In this document: positions 36,101 through 48,900 of the stretch, piece after piece
How positions within the stretch are numbered: the first letter of the stretch is position 1
Layout: each line of letters starts with the position of its first letter
DNA from: Plasmodium malariae
Taxonomy: Eukaryota > Apicomplexa > Aconoidasida > Haemosporida > Plasmodiidae
Assembly (NCBI RefSeq): GCF_900090045.1
Contig: NC_041786.1
Location: 1,792,501 to 1,856,500 of the forward strand
Reading direction: 5' to 3'
Length of the DNA stretch: 64,000 bases
Notes under the pieces: model-generated
What the model saw: only the letters and a program-made list of their open reading frames with translations
Database searches by the model: none
Told to the model about the DNA's origin: nothing
Translations under genes and position numbers: made by a program

Positions 36101-38675
36101 AAAATGACTAAGCTTTATTATGGAGTCTTCTCTTTTATCATTATGGTCACTGCCAGAGGAATATACACTTCGATTGCATTCACGTGACTGTTCTTCATCT
36201 ACCTCAATTTTGGAGCTTATATTTCTTTTGAAACTTTTACTACGTTTTAGACGGTGTGTATTAGCACTAGAATTGTCTTCTCTTCCTATCTCATTTTTCA
36301 CTCCATACTTCAATTCATTTTTCACTCCATACTTCAATTCATTCTTCTCTTCACAACTCCCTTCATTCTTCTCTTCACAACTCCATTCATTCTTCATCTT
36401 TTTCTTCTTCTTCTTCTTGTACTTGTTCACCTCTTCTTCGCTCGAGTAAAATTCTATCCCTTTGTCAAACTTAGAACATTTTACGTTCCTCCTATTAGAT
36501 ATAACATTTTTTTTCCCCTTTCTGTCCTTACATAGACTCTTCTTCAGTACATAAGAAATATGATCCGACAATTTCCTGTCGTTTTTCTTATTTGAATATT
36601 TAGCACTAAAAGCTTTTTTAAAAAAACTTTTAGTACGATGATAACTAGAAAATTTTGACAAAGAGTAATCATAATTTATTTCGTTATTAAACATTTTCTC
36701 ATTATAATAAGTTGACATGGAATTATCTGAGTTTTGTGCACTTACACTTTTATTGGTATCATGGTAACTTTTGGACTTAATCTTATATCCTTCCTCTCTT
36801 TCCCTTTGTTTCTTTCTCGTTGTTCTTAAATATAACTTAGCTTTATTCATTTTTTCTGCTTGCTTTTTGCTTATTATATATTGTTCAGTCATGTAACACT
36901 GTATGTGTAGGTACTTGTTTGAGTCGGGTAAATCATTTGACAATGAGATGTTTGAAATTTGATTATCCTGATAGCAGTTATTATTATTAATACCGCTGTT
37001 GTTACATCCTGTATTACAATCATTCCTGTGAATAGTGTAATAATTCCTATTAACAGTAATAATACTGCTGTTGCTATTGTAATCATTCTTATTAACAATA
37101 TTATTACTGCTATTGCTATTAATATTAATATCATTTTCGTCCCTTCGCTGCGTATTATGCTTTACATCGGATCCCCCGTTACTCGTATCGTCCGACCCAT
37201 TATGAAAAATAATAATATCATCTTTTATTAGTATATTTTTTTCATTATCACTACAGTTGGAATGTTTGAAATTATTATCTTTGTGAATATTACTATCGTT
37301 CGTATCACCAATATTTTCTTCCTTCTGGTTATTAAATTGTCTACTAGCCTCTCTAATACCTATATTGTTGTCCTTTCTAGTGGTTTTATCATAAGTAGTT
37401 ATATTTGCATTGGTATTTGTATTAATTTTTTTAGATGCACTCCCATTATTTGGTCTATCAGTTTTGTATTTGGCTAATTTACTTGAAATATTCTTCAGGA
37501 TGAAATTATTAGAATAGGGTAAAACAGAATCGGATGCAACTCTCAAATAATTATCTATTCTTTTGTTTCTTAAAAGTTTATTCTTTACATTTTCTATATT
37601 TAGAAATTTTTTTTTCTTTTTTTTATTCATGAACCCAAAATTTGGTGTACTTAAAGTTTTGGGTTCAATCCAAAAATTATGTTCAGGTAATAAATATTTA
37701 TCTTTCTTTTTCTCATTATCATTTGGACTATTAAATAATAGTTGTAATATATTACTAGTAGAATCATTAATATTAAAATGGCTACAATCATCATTATGTT
37801 CAATTTCTAATTCTTCTATTTTCGTTTGTACACACATTATGTCTTCTTGAAATCCCAATATTCCTCCACAAAATGTTGGGCAGTCGTTTGATAAATTAGA
37901 TGGAACCTTTTCACCAAATGTATTGTAAATAGTAGTCTCGTAAAAGTGTGGAAAGTTTATTATGAAGTAGTTTACGTCATTTGACCTTATCCATATTAGA
38001 TGCTTAAGTGAGTCTGATACGCCTCTGATAGAAAGGGGCAGAAAGAAAAATATGCATGCGTACATATATGTGTGGGTAAGCGCAAATATGAGTGCGTATG
38101 TTTATGTGATATTACGTGGGAGTATATGTATACGTGAATATATGTATTCAAGTATAAATACGTACGTATGTGTGCGCATGTGCACGCGTTCATGTACTTA
38201 GATACGATGAGCACATTTCAAAAAATGTTTTAATATTTCCCTACCTCCTTAGCAATTGTTTGACTTCTTTGTCCTTTAAATTGGAATCTACATTTAATAT
38301 CATACTTAAAGACTTCTCATTCCAATGAGCGTTTTCATCCTTCTAAAAATGAAAATAAGAGAACAAAAAAAAAAAAAAAAAAAAAAGAGAATTAATGAGT
38401 TACATAAGCTTGTTGGAAAGGAAAACTACTAACTCACATATTCACATTTATTTCATTCTATTTGTAATGCTTGTACTGTTTGCTCTATTCATTTATTATT
38501 TTTTTTTTTTATATTTGCGCTATACATCTATGTTTAAATTTCTCCATTTTTCGTACACCTCCAGGTTCAAATAAATATTATTGTAGATGTGATTTTTGCT
38601 TATTAAATGGTGATATTTATTTTTGTGTGCTTTAAATATTTCGTCTGTTTTGGTTCCCTTATATATTTTTTTCAT
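33175..38675 (-). CDS. TBC-TLDc domain protein, frame broken at poly-A
   Basis: Exons on the minus strand: 38675-38526, 38342-38245, and 38024 onward; joins are in phase. Exons 2/3 rebuild a TBC entry motif, KQLLRRGVSDSLKHLIWIR. About 75 residues later (CPTFCGGILGF) the TBC fold is interrupted by roughly 1000 residues of Asn/Ser/Lys/Asp-rich sequence, then resumes in the 33175-34884 part (IIPNLCIILLIYFKASVVY, DGFSRMLPFDFVLRIYG). A TLDc domain closes the protein: SLDPILTFCTKKDGYNLQIL, LIGFFCPFSF, RDGIYIGGNDIALYID, MDIEIWNL. The frame breaks in a run of 20 A (34929-34948): the upstream part stops at 34919 and the downstream part is open in the next frame. A run of 19 or 22 would fuse them into about 1700 residues. 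TBC-TLDc proteins resemble TBC1D24. I see no IxxDxxR GAP finger, so Rab-GAP activity is unsure. An AG acceptor precedes the chosen start, so a further 5' exon may exist. Confidence 0.8.
36290..36400 (-). repeat. in-frame tandem repeats in TBC-TLDc insert
   Basis: Two adjoining short repeats in the low-complexity insert: a 24-base unit giving NELKYGVK twice, and a 21- to 24-base unit giving CEEKNE-containing copies. They lie inside the coding frame. Confidence 0.75.
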
Positions 38676-39034
38676 TTTAAGAAATTTCTTTCTACATTTT
38701 TTTATTATCTATATATAATTGGAAAGAGAGAGAAAAAGTACGTGGAAATATTCATAGTTATGTGATATGATTAAGAAAAAAGAAAAAACAAAAAATTGCA
38801 AAAGGTACGGAGCAGAAATGGAAAAGAAATAACGTGGGGAGGTAAAAAAAAAAAAAAAAAAAAAAAAAGGCATGCAAAAGGAATGCAAACGAATGTGAAG
38901 GAATGAAAAAGGAAAACAAAAAAAGGAGATTCAAAACTACTATTTTTAAAAAGGGTTACTTAAAACGTTTTTAAAAAAATGAAGTAAACTTATACGCAAA
39001 TATAAAAGAATGGGGAAAAACGTATATATACATA

Positions 39035-39190
39035 TAACACATATGTGTACCATATACGTTTAACATATGTGTATCATATACGTTTAACATATGTGTACCA
39101 TATACGTTTAACATATGTGTACCACATACATATCATACATGTATGTGTACCATAAACGCATAATACTTGGATGTGTACCATATACGTATA
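39035..39190. repeat. 24-base minisatellite, CATATACGTTTAACATATGT-like
   Basis: Five to six imperfect copies of a unit of about 24 bases containing ATACGTTTAACATATGTGTA. The units degrade to the right, with ATAATA replacing the central part. Confidence 0.82.
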
Positions 39191-39331
39191 ATATATTATT
39201 TATATACATATCCGTATATTTAAAAAAAAAAAATTATATCATAATAAAAAATTATTTATGATAGTATATAATAATCTTAATTAAATAAGACAATAGGAAA
39301 AAGTAAAATAAAACACATTTATAATATTTGT

Positions 39332-39370
<39 letters not shown>

Positions 39371-40099
39371 TTAGTTAAGGTAAAAATATGTTAAAAAATT
39401 TTATATAAAATATTTTATATATATAGTTTTGTAAGTACTACTTGTATAATGAATTTTAATATAATCAAAAAAAAAAAAAAAAAAAAAAAAAATAGAAAAA
39501 AGATAAGGGTAAAAAGATGGAAAAAAAGAAAGAAAAAAAAAAAAGTTCGAATTTTTAATTTTTTTTTTCTTCCATTAGACAAATGTATTAAAGTTATTAT
39601 TTTGTTTCGAAATAAAATATTTTTAAAAAAATAAGAACTAGTGAGTTAATATCATTTTTTATAGAAAAAATTCTTTTTATATTCCTACACAAAGAGTAAT
39701 GACGTATGTATATATACTCAATCAAACAAAGTTTAATATATATATTATGTGTATATATATCTGTATAAATATTTATATGCATATTATACAAAACTATAGC
39801 AAAATTAAATATTTATTACGTAACACAAAAAAAAAAAAAAAAAAAAAAAAATTAGAATAAATTATGATAAAGGATTAAGATGGAGGGAAAAGAAGGAAAT
39901 AGAGAAAAAAAAATTTTAAGGTTAAAATTAAAAACAAATAAGGCAAAAAAAAGAAACAATTTTTATTAACTGAAAAAGGGAAATGTATAGTGAATGAATA
40001 AAAATTTAAGCATGTTAGTTTAACACCATTTTCATATACGACTGATAAGCTTTATTTTTGCATTCTTATTTGTAAATGTTGTGCGTAAAGAATAATAAA

Positions 40100-40320
40100 T
40101 AATTATGAATAATTATAAATGAGAAATCATAAATAAGGAATCTTAAATGAGGAATCGTAAATAAGCATTTATAAATAATCATTTGTAAATAATCATTTGT
40201 AAATAATCAATTATAAATAAGCAGTTATAAATAAGCAGTTATAAATAAGCAGTTACAAATAAGCAGTTATAAATAAGCAGTTATAAATAAGCAGTTATAA
40301 ATAAGCAGTTATAAGTTATC
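40100..40320. repeat. 14-base minisatellite, ATAAATAAGCAGTT
   Basis: A diverged left part (GGAATC/AATCATTTGTAA units) passes into about seven near-perfect copies of ATAAATAAGCAGTT between 40215 and 40310. It is intergenic. Confidence 0.88.
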
Positions 40321-41863
40321 AATTTTTAAATACTATATTGTAAATATACGTTTAAATACATGTGTAAGTAGAATAAAAACATATGAATATGTATGTTATA
40401 TATATACATATATATGTATATGAGAAGAATCATTTATGCTGCTACATATTGTAGTATGGAATTTGAAAACTCTATTTTATAAATTTTCTTTTTTTTTTTT
40501 TTTTTTTTGTTATGAAAATCCTTAAAGAGAAGAAAAATGGGAAAACCAAAAAAAAAAAAAAAAAAACAGAAAACAAAAAGCTGATTTATAGCTGCTTAAA
40601 TTACAATACTTTTTAACAAATTTTTAATATATAAATTTATTAATAAGAATAATGGCATATTACAAAGTAAAAAAAAGTTTCTTTGCTTTTTTATATTTGT
40701 AGGTGTGTAAATGAATTCTTAATAATTATAATTTAGGACTGCATATAAAAAATAAACGTAAAGTTTATATATAAAATTTGGGGGTCCAAACATAAACATA
40801 TATACAAACGTTTGTGTATACATAATACGATATGATAGTATCGATTATGAGATATTATAGTAACGTTAATACGATGTATAGGTAGCTTTAAGCTTTTTAC
40901 ACATTTAAAAAAAAAAAAAAAAAAATTATATACATAAAATAGAATTATATATATGTATATGAAATATGCGTATATTTGAAAAAAAAAAAAAAAAAAATTT
41001 GGTGTATCTACTGCTATATTTTTTTTTTTTTTTTTTTTTTTCCTTTTTGTACCTAAAATTTTAAGAAAAACTTCAGTATGCATATAAAATTAATTATCAC
41101 TTAAAAAAAAAAAATAAAAGGAAATATTACCCAAAGTCGCTTCTTAAATTAATATTTACATTTATAATCGTTATAATACCGTTATCTGCGATTTATTTAT
41201 TTATTATTATATTTTAATAAATTTACATTAACGGTTGTATAAACAATTCGAGAGTATGTTTATAAAGATTATTTTAATATATATACAGATTAAATTGTTT
41301 TTTCTGCATGTCGATATGTGTGTACACATAAAGGAATACACAATTGAAGGAGACATATAAAACGATTTAAATGTATGGAAATTTTGCTATCATTTTGAAA
41401 AGTTAAACAGGATAAAGGCAAAATTTAAAAGATAAAAATTGTCGCAATTCACATTAAGAGGAAAATACACTTATATATTTATATATCAAATTCAGAGGAG
41501 TGGTTTAACTTTTTTTTTTTTTTTTTTTTTTTATTAAAAAACACAAAATAATAATTATAAAGCCTTTACATATTTACACAAATTTTATGAAAGATGGGAT
41601 TATATACTACAAAAAGTTACACGTTTATCATTGTTTACTCTTTAATTTTTTTTTTTTTTTTTTTATATATGTTCTGAATACATGTAAAATTAACGATTTC
41701 ATGAAAATTTTTATAAAACATAATACAATTGTTCACTTTATAAAATTAAAAAAAATGGAAAGGCATTTTATTTTTCTGTTAAATGACCGCATAAAAAGAA
41801 AAAAAAAGGAAAACGAAAATGGAAATAATTTATAACATAAAAAAAAAAAAATAACTTATCCTT

Positions 41864-42375
41864 TCACGAAGTTATCAACTTGTAAATATTTGAATGACAA
41901 CTCTGTAGCTTTTCTACAATTTCCTTATCGCAAAAACTTAGACGAAAAGAGTGCTTAAAACATTTATATAAATCTTCTGTGTGTGCTATGCACTCTCTCG
42001 AAATTCTGTAAAGGGCGATGAACGAAAAATAATCATGATCTTGGAAAATGCAACATTTAAGTAAGTTACTGAGAAGGGTATTTTTTTTTTTTTTTTTTTT
42101 TTTTACATGTGTGAAGTTGTATTTATCGCTTTATTTAACTTCCCCTCACATTTTTCCTTAACATTGCTACTGTGTATGTTCTCTTGGACACATAATTTAT
42201 AGTCGTTGTAATCTTTTCGAGCTACTAGCGTATTCTGAAAAAAAAAAAAAAAAATATGGTAAAAAAAGAATGGTATAAAATATGATGATGCATAATGTTT
42301 TAAAAAGTTTTGAACTGTTGTGCCTTTTCTCAGAATTGTAATATGCTTTTTATTTTTGCCATGTACATTTTGCAT
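41864..42375 (-). CDS. CX9C/CHCH-type small Cys protein B
   Basis: Exons 42234-42107 and 42005-41864 join in phase (2+1). A three-codon first exon, 42375-42367, is a tentative start, since its donor is only GTACAT. The product is 92 residues with six Cys: C18, C32, C51, C61, C71, C82. C51-X9-C61 and C71-X10-C82 form the helix-loop-helix pair of a CHCH domain (ECIAHTEDLYKC and CDKEIVEKLQSC). The preceding C18-X13-C32 helix looks like a degenerate extra unit. Proteins of this kind are imported through Mia40 into the mitochondrial intermembrane space and often help assemble cytochrome oxidase. Plasmodium biology and the exact family (CMC1-like is possible) are inferred. It lies downstream of another small CX9C gene on the same strand. 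Confidence 0.66.
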
Positions 42376-43502
42376 AATTCTTATTCTAAACTTGGTTATT
42401 ACACATATTCAAATACGTGTGTACAGTTGTAGTTGTGCAAGCTTAATTTATGGGTAGATGTACGCAAGTTTGTAAATTATAACAAAAATCTTTATTTTCC
42501 TTTTTTTTTTTTTTTTTTAAACTTATCTCAGTACCACACCCATTTTTTCCTTATTCAGCATAAAAGGTCCAGATGTACAAATATATATGTATGTGTGTCA
42601 ATGTATATATATGTACTTATATATACTTATATATACTTATTTATTTATATATACGATTTTATGGAAGTACTTAAATAAGTAAATCTTGTTAAGTGTAATA
42701 TACAAATTAACTTCAGCGTAAGGATGGTAACTTTTGCTTCGTATTACTACGCTATTTTATATGTAACAAATGCTTGCATAAAGAGGAAAAAAAGTAAGAA
42801 AATGTAAAAATATAAATATATGTAAAAATATTTATATATAAATTTGTGCATGTTCATATAAATTTTATATTTCTTTTATTAAAGTATGAAGATATCAACA
42901 TATCATTTTTTTTTTTTTTTTTTTTGGTAAAAAAAATATCTATTTTGTGCTTAAAAAAAAATGGGGAAATTTGAATTATATATAGTCTACAATTTATGTA
43001 TTTATAAATAATACATAAAAATAAATCCCTTTTTTCGGCGTTAGGCAACCCTTTTGCGTTAAAACTAAAAATATTTCATATGACACATAAATATGTATGT
43101 ATAAATATTTACGTATGTGTATAAATAAAATTGGAATAAGCATATTTTCGTCTTCTAGTTCGATTTATATCATGTTTTTTAAAAAGGTACTTTCGTTACA
43201 ATTATAAGCGTGTAAAAGTTTTTAAAAAAAAGTTTTAAATATGAAAAATTTATGCACTATTTTAAGCAATTCTTTAATGATGTTACAACACATAAGAATA
43301 TGTTTACCGCTATACATATATAAATGAATGCGATAATGATTTAGTTTAAAAAAAAGAAAAAATGTAAAAATGAAAAAAAGTAAAAAAGAAAAAAGGAAAA
43401 AAGGAAAAAAGGAAAAAAGGAAAAAAGGAAAAAAGGAAAAAAAGAAAAAATGTAAAAATGAAAAAAAGTAAAAAAGAAAAAAGGAAAAAACTATTTTTTC
43501 TT
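42376..43502. other. intergenic between the two CX9C genes
   Basis: Contains AT-rich microsatellites and a GGAAAAAA-type repeat near 43350-43500, directly 3' of gene A. No coding evidence is seen. Confidence 0.5.
43350..43500. repeat. GGAAAAAA / GTAAAAATG short tandem repeat
   Basis: Runs of GGAAAAAA (about eight copies) flanked by AATGTAAAAATGAAAAAAAG units that occur on both sides, giving a near-mirror arrangement. The minus strand translates as Phe/Leu/Ser only. Confidence 0.8.
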
Positions 43503-44131
43503 TCATTTCCGTTTTTCACAGCCGTCCTTGTAGGATGTTAAAAACATGAGGGAGTTTTTCTTCATATTTTTTAGTTTTTCTTCCGTACATTTTTCATAAT
43601 TCTGCATTGGAAAAAGGGTGAACAAAAAAAAAAAAAAAAAAGAAGGAATGCAAAGATATTTAAAAACCAAATAGCTTGAATGATGTGATATTGTATAGCA
43701 TGAAATTAATACTTCTTTATATGGAGTATATTTTTCTGTGTTCTACTTAAAGACAATTATACTATTTTTAAAGGATGGCACTGATTTATCCCATTCCTAG
43801 CGGAATTCTCATTCCCATAAGGTTGCAAATTTTTATTTAAACATTTAAAAAATTTGTCACATACTGACTCGCATCCTATATATAGTATTGCAAACATAAT
43901 TCATGTAAATTTTCTTTATAAAAAATATGAAAGAGTGAAAAAAGTCGCACTTATTTAGGTTTTATTTTTAATTAAAATTAAAAAAAAAGATAATAATAAA
44001 TAAGGGTTTATTTTATACTTATGTAATAAATACGTATTTATACACATTTTGGTTGTATTTGAAGTATTTATTTGTTCACCTTGCAGTACAGCAGGAAAGT
44101 AAGGTTTCATTGTTTCGACATTCCCATCCAT
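43503..44131 (-). CDS. twin CX9C small protein A
   Basis: Three exons: 44131-44080, 43875-43763 and 43601-43503. Phases fit (1+2, then 0) and give exactly 87 residues from ATG to TGA. Cysteines are at 19, 23, 29, 50, 60 and 83. C19-X9-C29 and C50-X9-C60 are textbook twin CX9C motifs (GCESVCDKFFKC and CHPLKINYEKC), followed by a Lys-rich helix and a final Cys. There is no presequence. Twin CX9C proteins are oxidatively folded in the mitochondrial intermembrane space by the Mia40/Erv1 relay. Apicomplexan parasites have Erv1, but Mia40 is not obvious in them. I cannot name the subfamily. All exons are under 120 bases. Splice sites are GTGAAC/TAG and GTATAA/CAG. Confidence 0.76.
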
Positions 44132-44355
44132 TTGTTTGATAAATCAGAAAAAATGAAAAAGAACAAAGGTGAATTTGTTGGTTCAACATACATTACATAT
44201 GCACATATATGTATGTATACGCATCTTTTTTCCATGCCTCTTTTTTTGAATAAAAGTGCAAAATATATATTACCCTCAAAAATTTATTTTTTTCCATTAT
44301 CATTTGTTAACGCAACATTTTAATTTGACTTTTTTCTTTTTTCTTTTTTCTTTTT

Positions 44356-44408
<53 letters not shown>

Positions 44409-45997
44409 GCAATATGGAATTCATCCATTTATCATTACTATACCTTTTTAACTTAATTTTTTTTTTTTTTTTCTTTTTGGAAGGTGCATTACGCAAGAAA
44501 AACTTTTTCATTAATCTACAAAAGTATTCTCGTTTTACACAAAATAATCAACACTCTCATTAAAAAATGGAGGAAATTATTCATAAATATCATATATGTT
44601 AATATTTTGACAAAGTAATAATTTGCGTAATATGTATGGTCATCTTAACAATTTATAATGTCTTCTTTGGTATACTTGCCTTTTCTTCATTTTAGTAGCT
44701 TGAAACTGTAAGGGAGGTAAATTAAAGATATAATTTATATGGGATAAAATATTAGTGTAAATTTAAATACTTGTTTTGTCCATTTTCCCCCTCTCTCTGT
44801 ACATATATGTATAAGTATCTATGTGTACGCACTTTACGTATGTATGTATGTTTATATATAAATACTAATTTATTTTTCCGTTTCAATGTATATATTAAGT
44901 ATAAGGAAATTCTTTGAATTAATTTTAATTTTTTTTTTTTTCCTACCCTTATATAAAATATATCATAATATCGTAAGAAATTAAGTTACTTCGCAAATAA
45001 CAATTGTCTCACCCATATATTTAAATTATGTTTATTTTTAATTATAATATATAAAGAAAAAAAATAAACAAAAAAAAGATAAAAATAAAGAAAAAATAGA
45101 TATCACTATTCATTCAATAATTATAGAAACGTCTTTCTACAAAAAAATTCCTGAGCATTGTATGAACATCATATCTTTTCTATTTATGCAATCATTTATT
45201 TTTTAAAATAATTAGTAATTACCATTTAGACATTATATTTTTTCTTGTGGCCCTCGAAGTGTCAGAGAAAAACACTCATAACCATCAATGCACAGAATAA
45301 TGGGAAAAAAAAAAAAAAAAATAGAAAAGTGAAAATAGAAAGTAGAAAATAGAAAGGAGAAAAATAAAAATCCTAAAGAGCAAAAACCAAAAAGCAAACA
45401 ATGAAAAAGGTAAAACATTTCTTATAATAACAATAGCTATTTGGCAAAGGTATTTCTTTCACTCACTGCCCCTTATATACATTTATGCAAATGTAGAGTG
45501 CCGTATTCCTCATAATAATTTTGTAAACTCTTTTTTCTTTTAAAAATGTCCTTGGCAAAAAGGTTATAAAGCTATTACTTTTCCACAAGTACATACTCAA
45601 ACATGCATAACACATTTGCACATATTCACATACACACACACGTACGTACTTACATGTATACCTATAAATTCCACTTACACATGTTTTATTGAACCCCTTT
45701 TTCTTCTAAACATTTAAGTTTTTTTGTTCCAAATAATCAGAGTCTTTGCCTTAAAAAAAAGAAGCGAAGAATGAATAGGTGATTCAAAGACCTAGACGAA
45801 AAAACGTTAATACTCAAAAGCAAAATAGCTATTTTATAGAAAAAAAAAATAAACATATAAATCCCATGAAGAGGGAAAAAAAAAATCTACTACAAAAAAG
45901 GAAAATTAGCATTGATGTAATTAAGAAAAATAATAAAAATAATAAAAATAAAAAAAATAAAAAATAAGGATATTAATCATATCCATGTTAAGGAAAG
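44132..45997. other. divergent spacer with long poly-T and possible short exons
   Basis: Lies between CX9C gene A (-) and the Lys/Glu-rich gene (+). It holds one of the longest homopolymers of the window, a T run of nearly 50 bases ending at 44406 and preceded by TTTTTTC repeats. On the minus strand, short exon-like pieces flanked by consensus splice sites occur at about 44712-44683 (reads FQATKMKKRQ), 44514-44450 (MKKFFLRNAPSK then poly-Lys) and an ATG at 45231, but I could not join them in phase. A 62-codon plus-strand frame at 45779-45967 is probably an upstream ORF in the next gene's leader. Confidence 0.4.
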
Positions 45998-48900
45998 ATG
46001 ACCACCCTCTTGTCTCAGAATTCCGAAGTACAGATTACAAGTTCAAATAAAAATGAAAAAAAAAAAAAAAAAAAAAGCAGCAATAACAACGAAGTGAAAA
46101 ACAATAATAAAAAGAAAGAAAAAATAAATATAAGGAAGGAAGAGGATACAAGGCATTACGGGCATCACGAAGTTAATCTGTACTCCCAAAATAGTTCACT
46201 TGAAGGAAAAAAAAAAATTAAAAAAGAAAAAAAAAAAGAAAAGAAAGATAAAGAAAAAGGTAAAGATAAAGATGAAGATAAAAATGAAAATAAAGATGAA
46301 GATAAAAATGAAAAAAAAGATGAAGATAAACAGATGGTGGAGAAAGACGTAGACGAAGATGTGAATGAAAGGGTAAACGATAGCGAACAATCTGTTAAAG
46401 GAAAAATAGAAATATATCAATCAACACTTGACGATACTAACGAGAGGAAACTACCTAAGAACGAAAATCATGTAAAAAAAGAAAAAGAAAAAGGAGAATC
46501 AAAAAGAAGAGACAAGAAGAAGAAAAAAAAAGAACAAACAAAGAAGGAAAGAGAAATTAATGTTGCAACGAACCAACATGATGAATTAGACTTAAACAAA
46601 ATAAATGATGACAACGAATATGTAACAAATATCCCTCAGAATCAAATTAATAATAATTATAATGATAGTTCGTTAACAGAAAGATACAAAAATGATGACA
46701 ACAAGCAGAGTGTTGATAAGGAGCTTGATCATTCTAGAAAAGATTTTCATGAACCATATAATGATGAGCTAAAAAAAATGAAATCAACAAAAAGAGAAAA
46801 AAGAAAGAAAGACAAAAAAGATCTTAATAGTACAAATGATTCTATTCGAAGAATTCCCAGAAGTAATGAATATGAACAACTGCATGCAAAATCAAGCATT
46901 GAAGATATGCATTTCACAGAGACATTGAACAAAAATTTGGAATTAAAGAAAAAAGACGAAAAAAAAACTAGCGCGTCTAAAAAAATGCGTGAAAATAGTA
47001 ATATGCATATGGAAAAAAATACAGACATTTTGCCTAATATTGAAGCATCTTCAAAGTTAAAAGGGGATGAGGGCGAATTAGCCGCTTCGAGAAATTGTAG
47101 TGATCATTTATATGAGGAAAAGTGCCTAGTGGGTGATGTTAAAAGAGATGTAAAAAATAGTGAACGGAAGGAGAAAAAAAAAAAAGAAAAAAAAAATCAC
47201 ACAAAAGAGAATGAAAAGAAGGAAAAGAAAAAGAAAGAAGAAAAGAGGAATAAAAAAAAGGAAAAAGGAAAAAGAGAAATGAATATAGAATCAAGTGGAG
47301 AAGCTAGTGTTCAAGCGGGTGTACATCCAAATGTAGTACCTATTGTAGAACCGGATGTGGAACCTACTGTAGCAGATGCAGATCTAAATGCAGAGATGAA
47401 TGACGCTAAGGAAGACTCAGTGGGAGAGACAAAATCGAATAGCGAACAGTCAGAAGTAGAATTCAACAATAAAGGAAAACCATCAGAATATGAAACAAAT
47501 AAGACTGAGATAAAAGATAATGTAAAACTTAAAAGTGACAACTTTTTACTTATTAACAATGAAGAAAAGGCTTTAGATAAGAGGACAAAACTAGATAAAA
47601 ATGTTTTAAATATAATGTACAATGCCAACGATGTGAAAAGATTAGGTATAAAAAAGCTACTTCATATTTTAACGCATTTTCAGAGGATATGTATGCAGGC
47701 CCCCACATATATGTACATATGCACACAGACAAGATCTGGCCTTTCTCTTTGTGCATAAAAGAAAAGAAAAAAAGCGCATTACAATGTCGACAAGAGGAAC
47801 GTGTTTGTCTATTCTTGTAACAAGACTTACCTTAATCCCTTTTTTTTTTTTTTTTTTTCTTTTTTTTTATTATTAGATACGTACGAAAGCAAAATATGTG
47901 TTGTAAATTCAATTCAAGACATATCTTGCATTTCGTCAGAAAAGGACGATATCAACAAAGACAGCAATATGTGTAAAGCGTTCAGTTATAGTAACAAAAG
48001 TAAAGCGTTCGATCTGTTGTCATATCTTAAGGATAATGTAAAAAACTGTAGAAATATGTTAAAAGAAGAAAATTTAGAAATTTATGAAAGAAAATGTATT
48101 AAAGAAGTTATTTCATTTCATAAGCTAAAGTTAAAATGTTTAAAAAGAATAAAAAAAGAATTTATAAAAAATAAGCATTTAGAGACTACCTCTGTACAGC
48201 AGGATAACAATGCAGAGTCATCCAATAGTTCCGAAGAAGATAAACAAGACATAATAAAAAAATTTGAACAGTATAATTCTATAACCTTAGATGAGTCTTA
48301 TGAAATGGAGAATATTACTATGTATAGAGGAGATACAAATAAACAGAAAAAAAAAAGAAAAAAAGAAAAAAAAGAAATATGTAATATGGTCCATAGAAGT
48401 GATTCATCTATAAAAATAGATCAACAGGAAGAATTAAATTATTTTAATTCTAATAAATTAATAAATAGAAAATGTTACGAAATGATTAAGAGTTCTGGTA
48501 CATCCGCTAGTTCCTTAAATGAAAGGAATGTGTTAGGAGATAGCCAAGATGTATATAAATTAAGTGAATACAAATTGAAAGATCTCACATTGAAAAGATG
48601 TGAATCAAAAAAATTCAATGTTGAAAAAGTAGAGGATCACAAAGAAGAAAATAAAGACAATGATGTAAAACCAAAAAAGGAAAACATATTAAAAAATGTG
48701 GACATCGATAAAGAGGAAGAAAACCCAGCTAGTAAAAATATATTTGAAACTATTTTTAATTTTTATTCTAAAGAGGTAGATCAAGATATATTTAGAAATA
48801 ATTGCGATTCTGCAAACAGAACAGGTGACGGAGAAAATACACTAAAAGGGATGGACATAGAATTATTTTTAAATTTTGCTAAACACTATAAAATTATAAA

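Larger units (their letters stand above)
38676..41863. other. intergenic, no supported gene
   Basis: Region between the TBC-TLDc start and the CX9C gene B stop. It holds two tandem repeats (listed), many poly-A/T runs of 18-24 bases and (AT)n near 39340-39362. A plus-strand frame of 82 codons at 41587-41835 is dominated by a poly-T run and Phe/Lys, and I do not support it as a gene. A 5' non-coding or coding exon of the TBC gene could lie in the first few hundred bases. Confidence 0.5.

Noticed and set aside
41587..41835. 82-codon plus frame near CX9C gene B
   Set aside because: Built around a poly-T run and Lys-rich; no homology and no neighbouring exon.
45779..45967. 62-codon plus-strand frame before the Lys/Glu-rich gene
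   Set aside because: No donor site links it to the main frame and it is Lys/Asn-rich; most likely an upstream ORF in the leader.
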